A DNA stretch of 64,000 bases, from positions 1,331,971 through 1,395,970 of the forward strand of contig KV748223.1 of assembly GCA_001692895.1 (NCBI GenBank), written 5' to 3'. The first letter of the stretch is position 1; every line of letters starts with the position of its first letter. The notes beneath the pieces were generated by a model. It searched no databases. It had not been told where the DNA came from and saw only the letters and a list, made by a program, of their open reading frames with translations. Positions 1-12,534 of the stretch are shown here, one piece after another. Made by a program: the position numbers and the translations under genes. The stretch comes from Cenococcum geophilum 1.58. Lineage: Eukaryota; Ascomycota; Dothideomycetes; Gloniales; Gloniaceae.

Positions 1-656
1 TTATAGTACACCTATAACCTATCCATGTCTACAAGACAGAGTAGAAAGGGGGTATCCGCTTTTACTATATAGAAGTTAACTAGGCCAATTAGAGTCTTAA
101 CTTTAACTAATCCAATTAATGCGGTTAAGCCGATGCCGAATTAGACGTTTACGGCCCCAGTTTACGTAATATCAATGTCCGTATTGTTATTTATAGTAGT
201 CCTATATATGAGGTATTATCCATAGCCTACGGTAGACTTCTTAGAGGCACCTGTGTCGATTATAACACCATAGAATTCTTTAGGGGTATAGCGTTTTGTA
301 GTAATATATGCAAATAGGTCCTGTTTATAATCTATAATATCTATAATAGGGGTACTTACGGAATAGTTTTTGGGCGTAACTAAGTGTATAAAGAAACGGT
401 TAGCTAATACGGTCGTAATATTAAAGGCTTAGCTATCCGTAAAAGGTCTAAAAGTAGTTAGGAATATCTCTAAGGTCTCTTATTCCTAAGCGTCTAAGTT
501 AAAGTTAATTATAAGGGCTTCTATTAACTTATTAGGGGGCTCTTCTACTTCCTTTCCTTTATATTCCAAAATAAACTAGTTAATATGGCTATTAAGTCTC
601 TTCCTAGATTTATTACGTTCTTCCTAGGTATGCCTTATAGACTAACATCTTTCCTT
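1..656 (-). pseudogene. Copia protease/pol N-terminal fragment of element A
   Basis: Minus-strand frame downstream of the gag zinc knuckle. The retropepsin active site DTGAS is at 257-243 inside the context GVIIDTGASKKSTVGYGQ. Near the window edge comes TPFLLCLVDMDR, a conserved stretch after the protease fold in fungal Copia polyproteins. The catalytic Asp is intact, but several TAG/TAA codons interrupt the frame. Integrase and reverse transcriptase would lie beyond position 1. No protein is expected. Family assignment is from motif recognition. Confidence 0.82.
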
Positions 657-2072
657 ACCGCACACAAAGCACTTCTAGCTGGTTTGTCTACGGGGGTATA
701 TTTTTATACGGGGGTTGCTATAAGGGTTACGGGTAGGATTTAGTCGGTATAGGTGCTGCTAGCGGTAGCGGCGGTCCGTAAAGTAGACGTCTAAGTCTGT
801 TTACGGATATTAAATATCCGCAATAAAGGCTTAAGTGCTGCCTAGTAGGTTTAAGACTTTATACGTTACAATAAAGGAGCGTAGGTTATTAATGAGGCCA
901 GCTAAGGTATCTGTAGGCTTATAGTAGGTATACTTACAGGGCTCTACTTCCTAGTAGGCTATAATAAGTTTATTATATAGGAAGTCGTCTATTCAAAGCT
1001 TGGTGTTAAGGCCGTACTATAGGTGCCGAAGGTCTTTAATAAGAATTTGTAGGCACTCTATAGTCGATTTTTTAGTATTCTTATCAATTACGGTCCGTAG
1101 CTTAGTCGCATTCCATTAGGTAAGAATATCACACTTATATTCTGGTCCTTTAAAGTAGTTACGCGTAGCTTTGCATAGCTTATTAAAGGGAACACTAAGG
1201 GGGTTGCTCTTAAGGTTAGTATAGTAATAGTTAAGTGCTAGGCCGCGCAGCATAGTGGAGTAGGCTTAGCTAAATTCCTATTTAGGAATATCAGCCTTCC
1301 AACAGAGGTCCGTAAAGATAGTAAGTTTAAAGTTAAAGTTATCGTTTTTACCGCTGTACTTAGATTCGTCAGTATAGAGCTTAGCCAGGTTAGCTAGCTC
1401 CTTACCGTAGGTCTTTACTTAGGTAGGTTGCGAATCTATAACTTACGGATCTATGGCTTGCGGATATATAGCTTACGGATCTATAACTTAAATAACGGGG
1501 GTAATTTGGTCCGTATTTTGGTTTACAGGGGTATTATAGTCCATAATTTGGGTTACGGGGGTATTGTGGTCCGTAACTTAAGTATTAGATATACTTTAGC
1601 CAGTAAGATTAATTCTAATACCACTTAGGTTTATAGAACGAATTTAGTTAAATGGGTCAGCTATAAGGCTAGAGATTCTATTAAGTTTAAAAGAGGCGAA
1701 GAGGTTGCTGGTTTTAATGTAATCTAAGATCTACTCTTTAGTCCATTCCGTTTAGTCCTCCTTACGTAGTATATTATATAGAGACCGTGCAACAGTAACT
1801 CGTTTATCCCTTTTAACCCATACGCCTTAGTAACGTAAAAGGGTTTATAGGTTACGGATAGCAGTAGGGTTACAAGCCTTAAAAATAGCTTCCGTAAAGT
1901 CTGTAAAGTCTTCCTTATATTGCTCCCACAGGTCGTTATTTATAAGCTCAAAGTATCTATATTTAAGGATTTTAAAGCTAATATAGTTGTTAACGTCATT
2001 TATAGACGTAACGTCGACGCCTTATCTCCACTTCTTTTAACCTTCGCTAACTTGCTTGCTAATATCTACCAT
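657..2072 (-). pseudogene. Copia gag of element A
   Basis: The frame starts at an intact ATG (2072-2070, MVDISKQVSEG) and runs about 470 codons with in-frame TAA/TAG. It has an N-terminal domain, a Gln-rich repeat stretch (about 1610-1429), then a capsid-like domain with SGKNDNFNFKLTIFTD and YFKGPEYKCDIL, typical of fungal Copia gag. It ends in a zinc knuckle at 671-657 (CFVCG, then RC), the same arrangement as the knuckle in element H. Gag would form the virus-like particle and bind element RNA. The many stops, nearly all at Gln positions, point to RIP. Confidence 0.82.
1429..1610 (-). repeat. Short tandem repeats inside gag of element A
   Basis: Four copies of a 15-bp unit (cggatctataactta and variants) at about 1429-1490 read on the minus strand as Q-[AV]-I-[DY]-P pentapeptides. 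Upstream in the protein, at 1495-1600, is a looser repeat around TPV-Q-D. The same place in element B holds a much longer 15-bp array, so this gag region is a hotspot for repeat growth. Confidence 0.75.
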
Positions 2073-2452
2073 ATTATAGTATAGTGTGGTGCATAGCGGG
2101 TAGTAGCAGCTTATAACGGGTGGGGGAGGTCTTATAACGGTCCGTAAAATCAATTAACGGGTCTATAATAGTTCGCAGGAGGGTAAGAGGTTTCCGCAAA
2201 AGGTCCAAAGAGGTTTAAGGTTTGAGGGGGTTAAGAATAGGGGTTCCATATAGGTCTATATTCGCGTCTATAACTTCTAATAAACTATACTAAGACTTAA
2301 ATAAGTATATAAAGTTAGAGATAAGTCCGTAATCCCTAACTTTTAACCTTTTAGTAGGTCGTACTAGGAGTCTAAATAGGTAGTCGCTGTCGTATATATC
2401 GCTTGGGGGGAGGTATTAAATAATTGCTGATCTATACGCGCTTACTAATTAG

Positions 2453-2666
2453 TGTTTATACTAACTTAATAGCATAAGTAAGTCGTATCCACGGGCACGA
2501 AATACATGTAGTATTGTATGCTTGTTTAGATAGTGACTGTTAATTGTATAAAGCAGACTACGTGGTCTATATACTGATGCGCCTCCCCCCTAATTAGTCA
2601 GCACGTAGGTGGTTGGTGCACGAACGCGTATTTACGCGTTTGTATACTAGGTGCTGTAATTATACA
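2453..2666 (-). repeat. LTR of element A (5' LTR in minus orientation)
   Basis: This 214-bp block starts tgtttatac and ends attataca on the plus strand, giving TG...CA ends in both orientations. It matches 61318-61589 along its length, including gcagactacgtggtctatat. It has one copy of an acgcgt-containing unit that is repeated three times in the other LTR. It directly precedes the gag of A in minus orientation. Its outer side abuts Gypsy relic C. Confidence 0.85.
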
Positions 2667-2739
2667 GTAATTAATAAATTAATAGTAGAAATTTGCGAAT
2701 CTTAGAAATCCTTAGATGTTTTATATACTACTAAGACTT

Positions 2740-4250
2740 TCTTAGTTTATAATTATAGCAATTTTCTTAGGATCTATTTTAATTCCGTTACGGGATATAA
2801 TTAGGCCTAAGTATGTAACTTTAGATATATAGAACTTATATTTCTTAATATCGCATTATAAGCCCGCGTCTTATAGGCGTTTAAGGACTATTTAGACGTG
2901 CTTCTAATGTTTAGAAAGTAAAGACAAATAGATTAAGATATTATTAATATACGCGGTAATAAATATATTAAGGAATTCGCGAAGCGTATTATTAATATAT
3001 TACTAAAATATACTAGGACCGTTTTTTACACTAAATAGCATTACTAGGTATTTAAAAAGTCCCTATTGTGTATAGAAAGCTATATACTTTTTATCTCCTT
3101 TATAAATATAGATTTAATTAAAAGCAGTGACTACGTTAAGCTTTATAAAGTATTATGCTTTTTTTAAGCGGTTAAGCGTTTCTTAAAGCAGAGGAATTGT
3201 GTATTAGTTTTAAATTATAATTATATTTAAAGCTTAATAATTAATATAGAACCTTAAGCCTCCTCTAGGTTTCTTAATAAATAGTATAAGTAAGGTAAAT
3301 AGTAATTAACTAGGGCGAAGAAATCCTTTCTTTAGGTGTTTTTTAAGGTATTATCGCATTATAAGCAGCTCTTCTTGCGATATACCATATAACGGGCCAA
3401 ACTTTAGCATTATACTAGGTTTAAGTTCTATCTTAAAATTATGCTTATCTTAATACGGGGGTAGTTGGTCTATAAATTGTTTCTTAAACATATTAATTAG
3501 ATTATAATATTCTTTAGGTATAAGAGGTTGGGGGTTAATATATTGCTTTAGTTTTAATACCTTCTTAATATCTTCTAGTGTTATAGTAAAGATCTTATAG
3601 TCTCATTTTCTTACTAATAAATAAAAGGGTGCGGCTTATACTATATAAATTTTAAAGGGTTTAAATATATTATCTTCGCATTCTTTACCGCGATTGGTAG
3701 TTATAACTTTATTATATTAATTTAAGGTTTATAGTAAGGGTAATTTATATTATATTAAATTTAAATAGTTATGTGTATATTTATAGGGCAAGTGGTATTT
3801 TAAGTAATAACTTTAATAGTAGGTTATACGGAATTTTAGTATTTCTTTAACCCAGCTAATTAAAGGGTTATATTATTTTAGCTATTTATATCTAAGTATT
3901 ACCTTATAATGCTTTAAGGGTGTTATAAATAGGGAAATATATTTAAGGTATTTGCCTATCCGCATCTTTATAAAAGCGTAGTATATTAATTCGCCGTATA
4001 TTAAAGGCTTACTATTAAAGCCTTATAGTCCTTAGGGCTTATTAAGTTTCTTTAAATTTAAGCGTTAAGTTTTCGCGTAGTTCGTATTAATAAAGCCTAT
4101 ATTAGTGGCTCCGCTATTTATAAGGATTTATACTTCCTTCTATTTTTTAAGTATTTAAATTTCGCTAAGTATATTAAGGGAGTTATATTATATATCAGCG
4201 CTAGAAGAGCTTAGATACTTATACTCTTCCACTTCTTATCCTAAGGCGCG
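2740..4250 (-). pseudogene. Gypsy pol of relic C: protease and reverse transcriptase
   Basis: The protease active site is at 4118-4104 and reads NSGAT in ILINSGATNIGF. The catalytic Asp codon has become Asn, a G-to-A change. Reverse transcriptase occupies about 3450-2740 with recognisable KKPRGGLRFYINYQALN, the YTIPLLQETLNRL stretch and a YINN box at 2951-2940, where an active enzyme has YIDD. Many TAA/TAG interrupt it, so the gene is dead. The motif order and spacing make Gypsy RT secure. Confidence 0.82.
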
Positions 4251-4389
4251 ACTTAGCCTTAGAATAATTCATTTTCTAAATTAACTAAAGGTAAGACGCT
4301 TTATAGAAATTAAGTATAATTTATAGAATAAGTATAATTTAAGGACTAAGAGGAACTACATTAGACCTTTTCAAAAGGGTAAGTTTAAT

Positions 4390-5450
4390 AATTCCTTTAA
4401 ATATATCCCTTTTTACCGCATCTAAAGCATTCTCCATTTATAGCTTAAGTTCTTTATTTATTAGTTCCTAAGAATATATAGGATCGGTTAGTATTAAGGT
4501 CTATAGGGTTATATATAGGGCTTCTAGGTCTTAGAGATAGGTCGCGCTTTAGGGTATATACCGGTTTCGTAGAGTTTTAAACATAAGGTATAGTTGGCTT
4601 TAAGGAATAAGTCTATTTATTATATTAAAGGTCCTTATTAATTCGTTAATATATTATAGCAAATTCGGGTAAGTCCTTTAGCAGTTCTTTACCTACTAAC
4701 TATGCTCTAATTTTATCTAAAATAGCTTAATAGAGAGTAGTAACTCTAGTGGCTTTATTCTAATCTAGTTTATTAATAAGGCCTAAAAATTCCAAAAAGA
4801 AGCTAGTAAAGTCTTGGTTCTATTATTATAGGTTTTTAAGTTTAGTAACAGCTGTATATTTACGGCTAGCGTTATTATATATTTATTTTAGTAGAGAGAT
4901 AAAGATTTTAAAAATAATAAAGGTGCCGTTATAGAAGAATAGGTCTATAGTTTATATAGCGTCTTTACTTAAATAAGATATTCTATAGCTAATCTTGCTA
5001 GCTTTAGTAGGGTATTAGTTATAGTTTATTAAAAGTTTAAGACAGAGCTTAGTTATAAAGGGACGTAGGTTATTTTAATTTCCATTAAATATTAGAGGGT
5101 TAGAAAGCCTTTTAGATTTTATAGTAGGTATTAGGTTTATTATAGGTATAGGTTAAGTTACCGTTACTAATTTAGGGTTTATATTTAACAGGCTAAGTTC
5201 GTATATAGTTATTTTAATTTTATTTATAGGTGTTATTATTAGGGTCTTTAATATAAGTGCTTTAAGGTTACAGAGTTCTTTATAGATTATTCCCATTAAT
5301 TACTAATACTAAGCTTTTAATATTGCTTGCTATTGGGCCAAAGCATCTATAAAGAGCTGTTGTATTATAGTTAACTGTTTCCTAACTAGGGCTATAATAC
5401 TCGTAGTTAACGCAGTAGGTTTAAGTTCGTTTGCTATTTTAATAGTAGTT
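4390..5450 (-). pseudogene. Gypsy gag of relic C
   Basis: The region upstream of the protease on the minus strand reads as an open frame broken by TAA/TAG. A zinc-knuckle start, CFRCGKKGY, lies at 4429-4403; the later His/Cys positions are lost. Position and knuckle identify it as gag. The capsid domain is too mutated to recognise and the N-terminus is a guess. Confidence 0.6.
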
Positions 5451-5500
5451 ATTCTTAATGTAATATAATATAAGGGCGCGGAGAGACTTTAGGGAAGATT

Positions 5501-5786
5501 TAAAGGAATGATATAAATTCTATCTAAATTTAAGGGTATATAGCTCTTGCTAAGAACAAGACATTACGTAAAGAAGAGAAAGGAATAATAAGAGAATTAT
5601 ATAATTAAATAGTTAGGGGCTTGGTGGTCGATGCGTGCGCATATACACACGCGGTCTTTAACGGACTTTAATAGAATTTAATTAATCTGGCAGAATTTGG
5701 CAGAAGTTAATTAAGCTAGCAAAATTTAGTAGAATTTGGTCAAAGCGTCGGAATTCATCTATCGAGTGTTTTACTAAGACATTTCT
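5501..5786. other. Unassigned DNA between relic C and element D
   Basis: Probably 5' leader or LTR remnant of C. It contains a short AT-rich direct repeat (attaatctggcagaatttgg and variants, about 5665-5745). No gene seen. Its continuation after removing D is at 19782. Confidence 0.4.
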
Positions 5787-6210
5787 TATTACGGACGCTT
5801 TAAGTACAATATTACGACTACTTGGAGAAGAGTCAGAAGAAGCTAGTTGGTTAATAAGAGTACGGTTTAGGATAGATTTAGTAAAACTATATAATGAGGA
5901 ATAGTAGCTAAGGTCACATAATATGATCTGTATAATCTATAGGATCTGCGTAATTTACAATAGAGCAAATAGAGTGTATATATATTATATATAAGGAGGA
6001 TTTCATAGGAGTACGGTTGTGTATTTAAGGACCCTTAGTCCCTACCTAGATAATTCCTTCCTTATAGTAATTCTTAGAATACAATTAGAGTTAATCTATT
6101 AGGCAACTACTCCACCAATTATTATTACGTTGTTAACTTTAATTTATATCACCTATATACTTAGCCCATTAACGAGCCCATCGTAGTACTTACTATAAGG
6201 TTCCGTTATA
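5787..6210 (+). repeat. 5' LTR of element D
   Basis: This 424-bp LTR begins tattacggacgc (ancestrally tgttacgg) and ends ggttccgttata (ancestrally ...ttaca). It aligns throughout with 19351-19776 and in reverse with 22168-22591 and 52793-53216. The conserved core includes the block around 6010-6050 with aaggacccttagtccctacc. The promoter is expected here but no defined TATA box can be chosen in such AT-rich DNA. Confidence 0.93.
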
Positions 6211-6324
6211 TAATTACTACCTAGTTACGGTATTAAATATAGAAAGTTAAATAATATACCACTAAAAGCAGCTACTATAACACTATTAACGGAGGTAACT
6301 ACTTTAAGGTTGGGCGATACTAGT

Positions 6325-7330
6325 ATAGCAGATACTAATATATAGCAACCTGTAATGGCCGGATAACTATAAGAGATAGTTAACTAGTTAATAATAAATA
6401 ATATAACGTTAGAGGAAAGGGTTAATGGGATTAGAGTAGCAAAGATTAAGCTACTATTAATTAAGAGATTCTTAGGAAAGAGGTCGAAACTTAAAGGATT
6501 TCTTACGTAAATGCACTTTAAAGTTATATAGGAAGGAGTAAAGCTACTAATACCTATGGATTGAATAGCCTATGTAGGATTATTCCTAACAGGAAAGGCA
6601 CTTAAATAGTTTAAACCTTACCTTATAGAAATATAAGTAAGCGGAATAACAACTACTAATTAGGAGGTACGGTTTATATTTTTAAGCTAGGAAGGATTTA
6701 TAGAATAACTTATACAGATATTTAGAGACCTAGAGGCAGTTACTACGGCGGAAAGAAAACTTTAAGATATTACGTAATAAACCTTAGCAATAGAATATAC
6801 GATATAATTCCAGATATTAGCTATATAAGTTAAGTGGAATAATAGGGCGCTTATGGCATAGTATAAATAAGGACTTAAAGCTAAAGTCTAGGACGCAATT
6901 ATCCTAATAGAAGATGCGGATACCCTAAGGGAATTAATAGATTAAGTAATTAAGATTAATAATTGGATCTACTAAAGGGAATAAGCTAAGAGAGGCCAGG
7001 ATAGAGTTTTATAGTTATATAAGGCGTAGAATACGTAATAACCAAAGCTAAGTTAGAAACTATAGTATAGCGCAGAGCTAATAGACCTAAGCGGTATTAA
7101 AGAAGCCTATAAAAAATAGAGTAAGAAACTATAAAAACCTAAAGGTTAAGGATCTAGTAATTATAGGACTAAGAAGCATAGGCTAAACCAAGGATCTTAA
7201 TAGCAGAAGATGTTTAGGCGGACTCTATAGCAAAGTTAATAGTTTAAAGATAGAGCTTATATAAATTGCGGGAAATAAGGTTATTTCGCAAGGGATTATA
7301 AAGATAGTTAAAGTTACTATGTAATAAAGG
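6325..7330 (+). pseudogene. Gypsy gag of element D
   Basis: The start codon is ATA at 6325; the same position in element E is an intact ATG, so the start was lost by G-to-A. The frame encodes a short coiled-coil-like N-terminus, a capsid-like domain, and a zinc knuckle at about 7258-7300 reading NCGKxGYFARDYKD, where a canonical knuckle has CxNCGKxGHFARDCKD. Cys-to-Tyr and His-to-Tyr changes match RIP. Stops are TAA/TAG at Gln positions. Confidence 0.85.
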
Positions 7331-9299
7331 GAACCTAATTAGCAGAAGATATATATATATAGAGGGACGATAGTATACTGCGAGGAACAAAAGAATATTT
7401 AATTAGGAGTTTTATATTTTGTTATAATAATACATACTAAATTTATAAAGACGCTAAGTATGGCGTAAGTTATTAGCTATAGAAGCTAAAATCTATAGAG
7501 TATAGGGGAACTAATAAACCAGTTTATAGACCGGATATTAAGAATAATAAATTTAACGTAGGCGAAATATTTTATAATAATAAGGCAATAAGAGCGGCTT
7601 ACTAAGAGCACGTAGACCTTGGAGATGTTATATTAAAGGCAGAGGATAATTCCACTATAGAATAGGGAACATTAGTAGGGATCGAAACCCCGCTAGATAT
7701 AATATCTATTACTTTATAAGACGTAAGAGAAGTAGGATAATGAACTACTTTGGCACTTAATAAAGGCAAAAGGCTAAAGGCTTAAGATTCTTAAGATAAG
7801 ATAAGAGACGACTAAGATTCTTAAAATGAGATAAGGTATACCTAAGGACCTATAACGGACGAAAACCAATGGAGTAGGGTAGCAGCTTAGTTTAGAAACA
7901 TATAAATAAGCTTGGGATAAGAATTCCTAATAGCATAAGACTCTTAAGATAAGATAAGTAAGATTTAAGACTCTTAGGATAAGATAAAAATACTATAAAC
8001 GCCTAGTTAGACTAAGGCGGGAGCTAAGCTTAAGTTAGAAGCGAGCTTAGGATTAAAGAATCTAAGGGATTAAGAATTTGGAGTATAAATTAAGACACCT
8101 ATAAGTAAGAGGTAAGAGGCTTCTTTATAGATTAGGGAATCTGCAATATAAACAGCGGTTAGACTAGGAGACAGATATATAGACCTAAAAGACTTACTAG
8201 GTAAATGTAGTGTTTAGCCTAAAGACCGGAAGTTTAATACAAAGATTAGGAAGTAAGAAGACTTTAAGAATCTACTTATAAGGCGTAAATAAAAGAAACT
8301 ATAGAGGAATTTAGAGTAAGAATTACCTTATAGCAAGAATAGAAACTAGATAAGAGATCTAGTATATTGGGACGTATAAGGGACAGAGCTCTAGTGTAAA
8401 AAATCACCAATAAACCTAAGATAGGTACACTAAGAGCTAAGTAGCTTACTAAACTAGAATAAGAAGAGGATCTAGGGATTCTAACTAGGTTTAAGGAACA
8501 ATATATAAAGGGCTATTACGACGCAGTAATAAAGAGATACTTCTTAACGGACACGCCGTATATACTTAAAGGGTTATACTAAAAGTAGTATAGATAACGA
8601 TATAATAATAAGTAGGAAGATTTCTATATATAGCTAGACGAAAAAGTTATCTAAGACTACCCGATTATGAAGAAGGCTATAACCTATATTAAAGGGGCCT
8701 TAATTATAATATTAAAGGATCTAGAGGAGTAATTAGAGGATTAGAGAAGCGAGAGATAAATCTTAGTACCTATAAATAAAGTTATAACGCTTAGATTAAT
8801 ATAAGAAAGGTTTAAACTTAAGGATAAAGATAAGCTAAGAGTTAACCTAAGACACTAAGTATATTATATATTGGCATAGATAGTATACGTAGATAATGTA
8901 TATAATATGTATAGAGCACCTAAAGATAAAAACCGGAAGTATCTAGTAAGAATATATTGGTTAACAGATAAGGTGAAATACTAAAACGCTAAGTATATAT
9001 ATGGTTGGCACCCTATAGAAGTTTAAGAATAAGGGGACTTAATACTTTAACTAGGAAGATTCCTTATAAAAGAATGCCTAGATAAATAACAATAGTGGGA
9101 ATACCTAGAGAATACCTATCTATAGTATATTAAAGATAAAAAGCGAACTAAATATTGGCCTAAGTTAAACTAAGTATAAACAGAATTAAGCAGCTAATAG
9201 TTAGGAAAAGTGGAGGCCTATAAAACTAAAGGGAACTAGTGGTAGAGCCTTAAACCCTTAAAGGAATTTAAGAATAACACCTAAATTTATAAGTAAAGT
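7331..9299 (+). pseudogene. Long gag-protease linker region of element D, function unknown
   Basis: About 2 kb separate the zinc knuckle from the protease, far more than usual in Gypsy elements. The stretch is open apart from TAA/TAG, and E carries the same region (about 51680-49750), so it belongs to the family. It encodes a charged, Lys/Glu/Gln-rich sequence, including repeated acidic segments with gactcttaagataagataag-like DNA (about 7780-7990), then a more globular part with IYGWHPIEV. I recognise no domain. Confidence 0.6.
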
Positions 9300-11982
9300 G
9301 GTAAGATTAACAGTTTAAGGCACTAATAGATAGTAGAGTAATAAGGAACTATATCTTACTAGTAGTGGTTAAAAGAATAGAGTTACCATATAGATAGAAG
9401 GAGTATCTTTACCTATTAGTAACAATTTTAGGAGATCTAATAGCCTACGGAGGAGGCATTATTAATCTTAAAATAGGACTAATTTAGCTAACTATTAAAG
9501 GGAGATAAATTGAGATATCTTTTAATATATTACCACTAGGAAATAATAAGGCAGTATTAGGAATGCCTTGGTTATAGGAATATAATTTAAAGATTAATTA
9601 GGTTATAGGCTAGGTTAATATTAGAGATACTTAACGCCGCAAAATGTAATAATAAGCTAAGTTAGTATAGTACTAAGTAGAAGCGACCTATAAAGAAATA
9701 GAGAAAGGATTAAGCTATATACTAAAGAGATACCATAAGTATGGCAAAAAACTATAGTTACTAGAAAGTGAAAAGCTGTTAAAGTATATAGTATAGGACT
9801 ATAAAATAGAATTGGAACTAGGAATAAGTCTAAGGTTCTTTCTAATCTATAAGCTTACTAAAGAAGAGGGTAAAGCATTAAAAGAGTTTGTCTAAGAAAA
9901 CTTATAAAAGGGATATATTAAACTATTATAGTTATTAGCGGGTTATCTAGTACTGTTCGTACTAAAAAAGAACGGTAAACTAAGATTATGTATTGACTAT
10001 AGATAGTTAAATAGTATTACTAAAAAGGATATGTATCCTTTACCCTTAATTAGTAAGATCTAAGATAGGATAGGTAATGCGCAAATCTTTATAAAGATAG
10101 ATTTAAGATAGGCGTACTACCAGATTAGAATTAAGGAAGGTAATAAATAAAAGGTAGCCTTTAGGTCAAAGGAAGGACTATATAAACCATTAGTTATGCA
10201 ATTTAGGCTTATAAATATATTAATAACGTTCTAGAAGCAAATCAACAATATATTAGAGGAATACTTAGATAAATTTGTTATGGTATATCTTAACAACATT
10301 ATTATCTACTTAATGATAGAAAAAGAGTATGGAGGATATATTAAATAGGTCTTAAAGAGACTATAAAAAGAATAGATGCTAGTAGCAATTAAGAAATGCG
10401 AGTTCTTTACTAGGAAGACTAATTTTGTAGGATTTATTATTAAACTAGGCTAACTTAGTATAGATCTAAAGAAGATTAAGGTTATAGTGAATTAGTAAGA
10501 ACTAGAGAACGTTACGTAGTTAAAATTATTCCTAGGGTTTTATAATTACTATAGAAGGTTTATAGCGTAATAGTTAAAAGATATTAAACTATTTACGCGA
10601 TTAACGAAGAAAGAAGAATTATAGGTATAGGGAGAGGAGTAATAAAGGCTGTTTAAAAAGGTTAAGCGGTTGTTTACCTAGGAGCTAGTTCTTAAAATCT
10701 ATTAACTAGGACTAGAGACGGTTATAGAAACAAATATATTAGACTTTATACTAGGGGTATACTTTATATAAAAGCATTAAGATAGATAGCACCTAGTGGC
10801 ATACTATAGTCGGAAGATAATACTACTAGAGTTAAACTATAATATTTACAACAAGGAGTTGTTAGGTATAGTTATAGTACTAAAGAAATAAAAAGCATTC
10901 TTATAGGGTATAGAGAAACTATTTATAGTTAAAACGGATTATAAGAACCTAATAGGATTCCTAATAATAAAGGAACTTAACTAAAGACAGGTTAGATAGG
11001 CGGAAATACTTACAGAATACTATTTTAAGATTTAGTATACTAAAGGTATAGACAACATACGAGCTAATGTATTAAGTTAAAAAGCCGAACTATAAAACGA
11101 TAAGAAGCTATTAGGAGCTTTACTATAAAAAGATATAGACGGATTAATTAGGTACAATTATCTAAAAATTATAGCAACTTAAGAAGATAAGTTAAAGAAA
11201 GTCTATAAGATACTAGAAAGTTTTTAGGTATAAAGAATTCTAGAAGTATAGCTAGAAGAGCTATAGACGGATATATACGAAAACCAAAAAGCTAAGTATA
11301 TCCTAAGAAGTATAGCGGAGCACTTTATAGAAGATTTCTATAAGGGACTAATATAAGGATACAACGGAGCTATAGGCTTAGTATTAAGACTCTAAGAGGA
11401 ATACATTATTAATAGAATTTAGAGGATAGCTAGAAAGGTTATAAAGGAGTATTTAGATTGTTAATGGAATAAACTAACTAGGCATAAGCTATATAGAGGG
11501 TTATAATCTATTAAAATACTAAAGAGGCTATAGGAGATTATATTATAGGACTTTATTATTAAGTTGCTAAAATTAAGAGATCCTATTACGGGACAAGATT
11601 ATAACGTAATCTTAGTAATAGTGGACAAGCTTATAAAGTAGGGATACTTTATAGCGTACATAAAAGAAATCTTAGTAGAGGATGTCGCTAGAATCTATAT
11701 TAAGGAAGTATTTATAAGGCATAGAGTACTAAGTAAAATTATATTAGATAGAGATCTAAGATTTATAGCAGCATTTTAGGAGGTATTCTTAGCGGAATAA
11801 GGAGTTTAAGCAGCAACTTCTACTATATATTATCTATAGACAGACGGTTAAATAGAAAGATTAAACTAGATACTAGAATAGTATCTAAGATATTATATTA
11901 ATTACGCATAGAATAATTGGGTATTATTATTACTAGTTATATAGTTTATATACAATATAATACTATAAGAAGGAATGGGCAC
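9300..11982 (+). pseudogene. Gypsy pol of element D, part 1: protease, RT, RNase H, integrase
   Basis: Protease: ALIDSRVIRNYI at about 9328-9363, where DSGA has become DSRV, with VLGMPWLQEYN downstream. Reverse transcriptase: FVLKKNGKLRLCIDYRQLN near 9967, then YLNN at 10286-10297 instead of YLDD. RNase H follows at about 10690-11080, with VIETNILDF where Asp is expected. Integrase covers 11340-11982: a damaged HHCC finger, DFIIKLLKLRDP, a second Asp in ILDRDLRF, and Glu in QIERLNQ. The frame stops at the H insertion and resumes in phase at 17999. Confidence 0.9.
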
Positions 11983-12178
11983 TGTTAGGAATAAAGGCAA
12001 ATAGTCACCATATAAGGCATATTGCCGTTACGTGCAGCAAGTTGCCATCACGTACCGCCGCGGCACTAGCGTGGTGAGGAACCTTAAGTTCCTTACCCCT
12101 TTCTTTAAGAAGAACATAGAATAATTATTATACTATCTACGAACCATAGCTATGTAATATCCCCTTATATAACCAACA
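11983..12178 (+). repeat. 5' LTR of element H
   Basis: This 196-bp LTR runs tgttaggaataaagg...ataaccaaca. It keeps more CpA and TpG (such as ggcactagcgtggtgagg) than the 3' LTR, so the two copies were hit unequally by RIP. It is 20 bp shorter than its partner, which has an extra gttgccgttacgtgcggcaa unit. Confidence 0.94.
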
Positions 12179-12534
12179 CTAATTAGTAGTTAACTTTACT
12201 GTTATACTATAGAACAGTAAGGTATTCTACTAAGAAGAGATAAGCCACTGTACTAGTGCTACTTGTGCTAGAGGAAGCTATCTTTTAAGGTTAGAACTGG
12301 TCCTAAACCTTAAATAAAACTCTTCTATAAATCTAAGGATTTAAAGGCTAGAACTAGTCCTAAGCCTTTCTAAAATTACAGATTCTTGCGTCTATTACGC
12401 AGAACAACACGCTTTATAAGTCTTTACGATTTAAGGCTAAAACTAGTCCTAAGCCCTATAATTATAAATATACGTCACGAACGCGTACCAAACGACAATC
12501 CCTATACTAATAACACTTCCCTTCCTCCAAAAAC

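Larger units (their letters stand above)
1..2666 (-). mobile_element. Copia LTR retrotransposon relic A, 5' part (runs off the window)
   Basis: Reading the minus strand from 2666 down gives LTR, gag with zinc knuckle, then an aspartic protease, so this is the 5' part of an LTR element cut by the window edge. The retropepsin DTGAS motif, followed at 60-31 by TPFLLCL, belongs to the fungal Ty1/Copia polyproteins also seen in element H. The frame is broken by TAA/TAG at Gln positions, as RIP produces. A related but internally deleted element (B) lies at 61318-63710. No TSD can be tested because the other end is outside the window. Confidence 0.85.
2667..5500 (-). mobile_element. Gypsy LTR retrotransposon relic C, gag to reverse transcriptase
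   Basis: Minus-strand order is gag with zinc knuckle, protease, then reverse transcriptase. The RT ends near 2740, against the LTR of A. RNase H and integrase are missing, so C was truncated, probably when A landed or by later deletion. This is among the most RIP-altered parts of the window. The order PR-RT and the RT sequence are Gypsy-type. No LTR of C was identified; the right limit is approximate. Confidence 0.75.
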
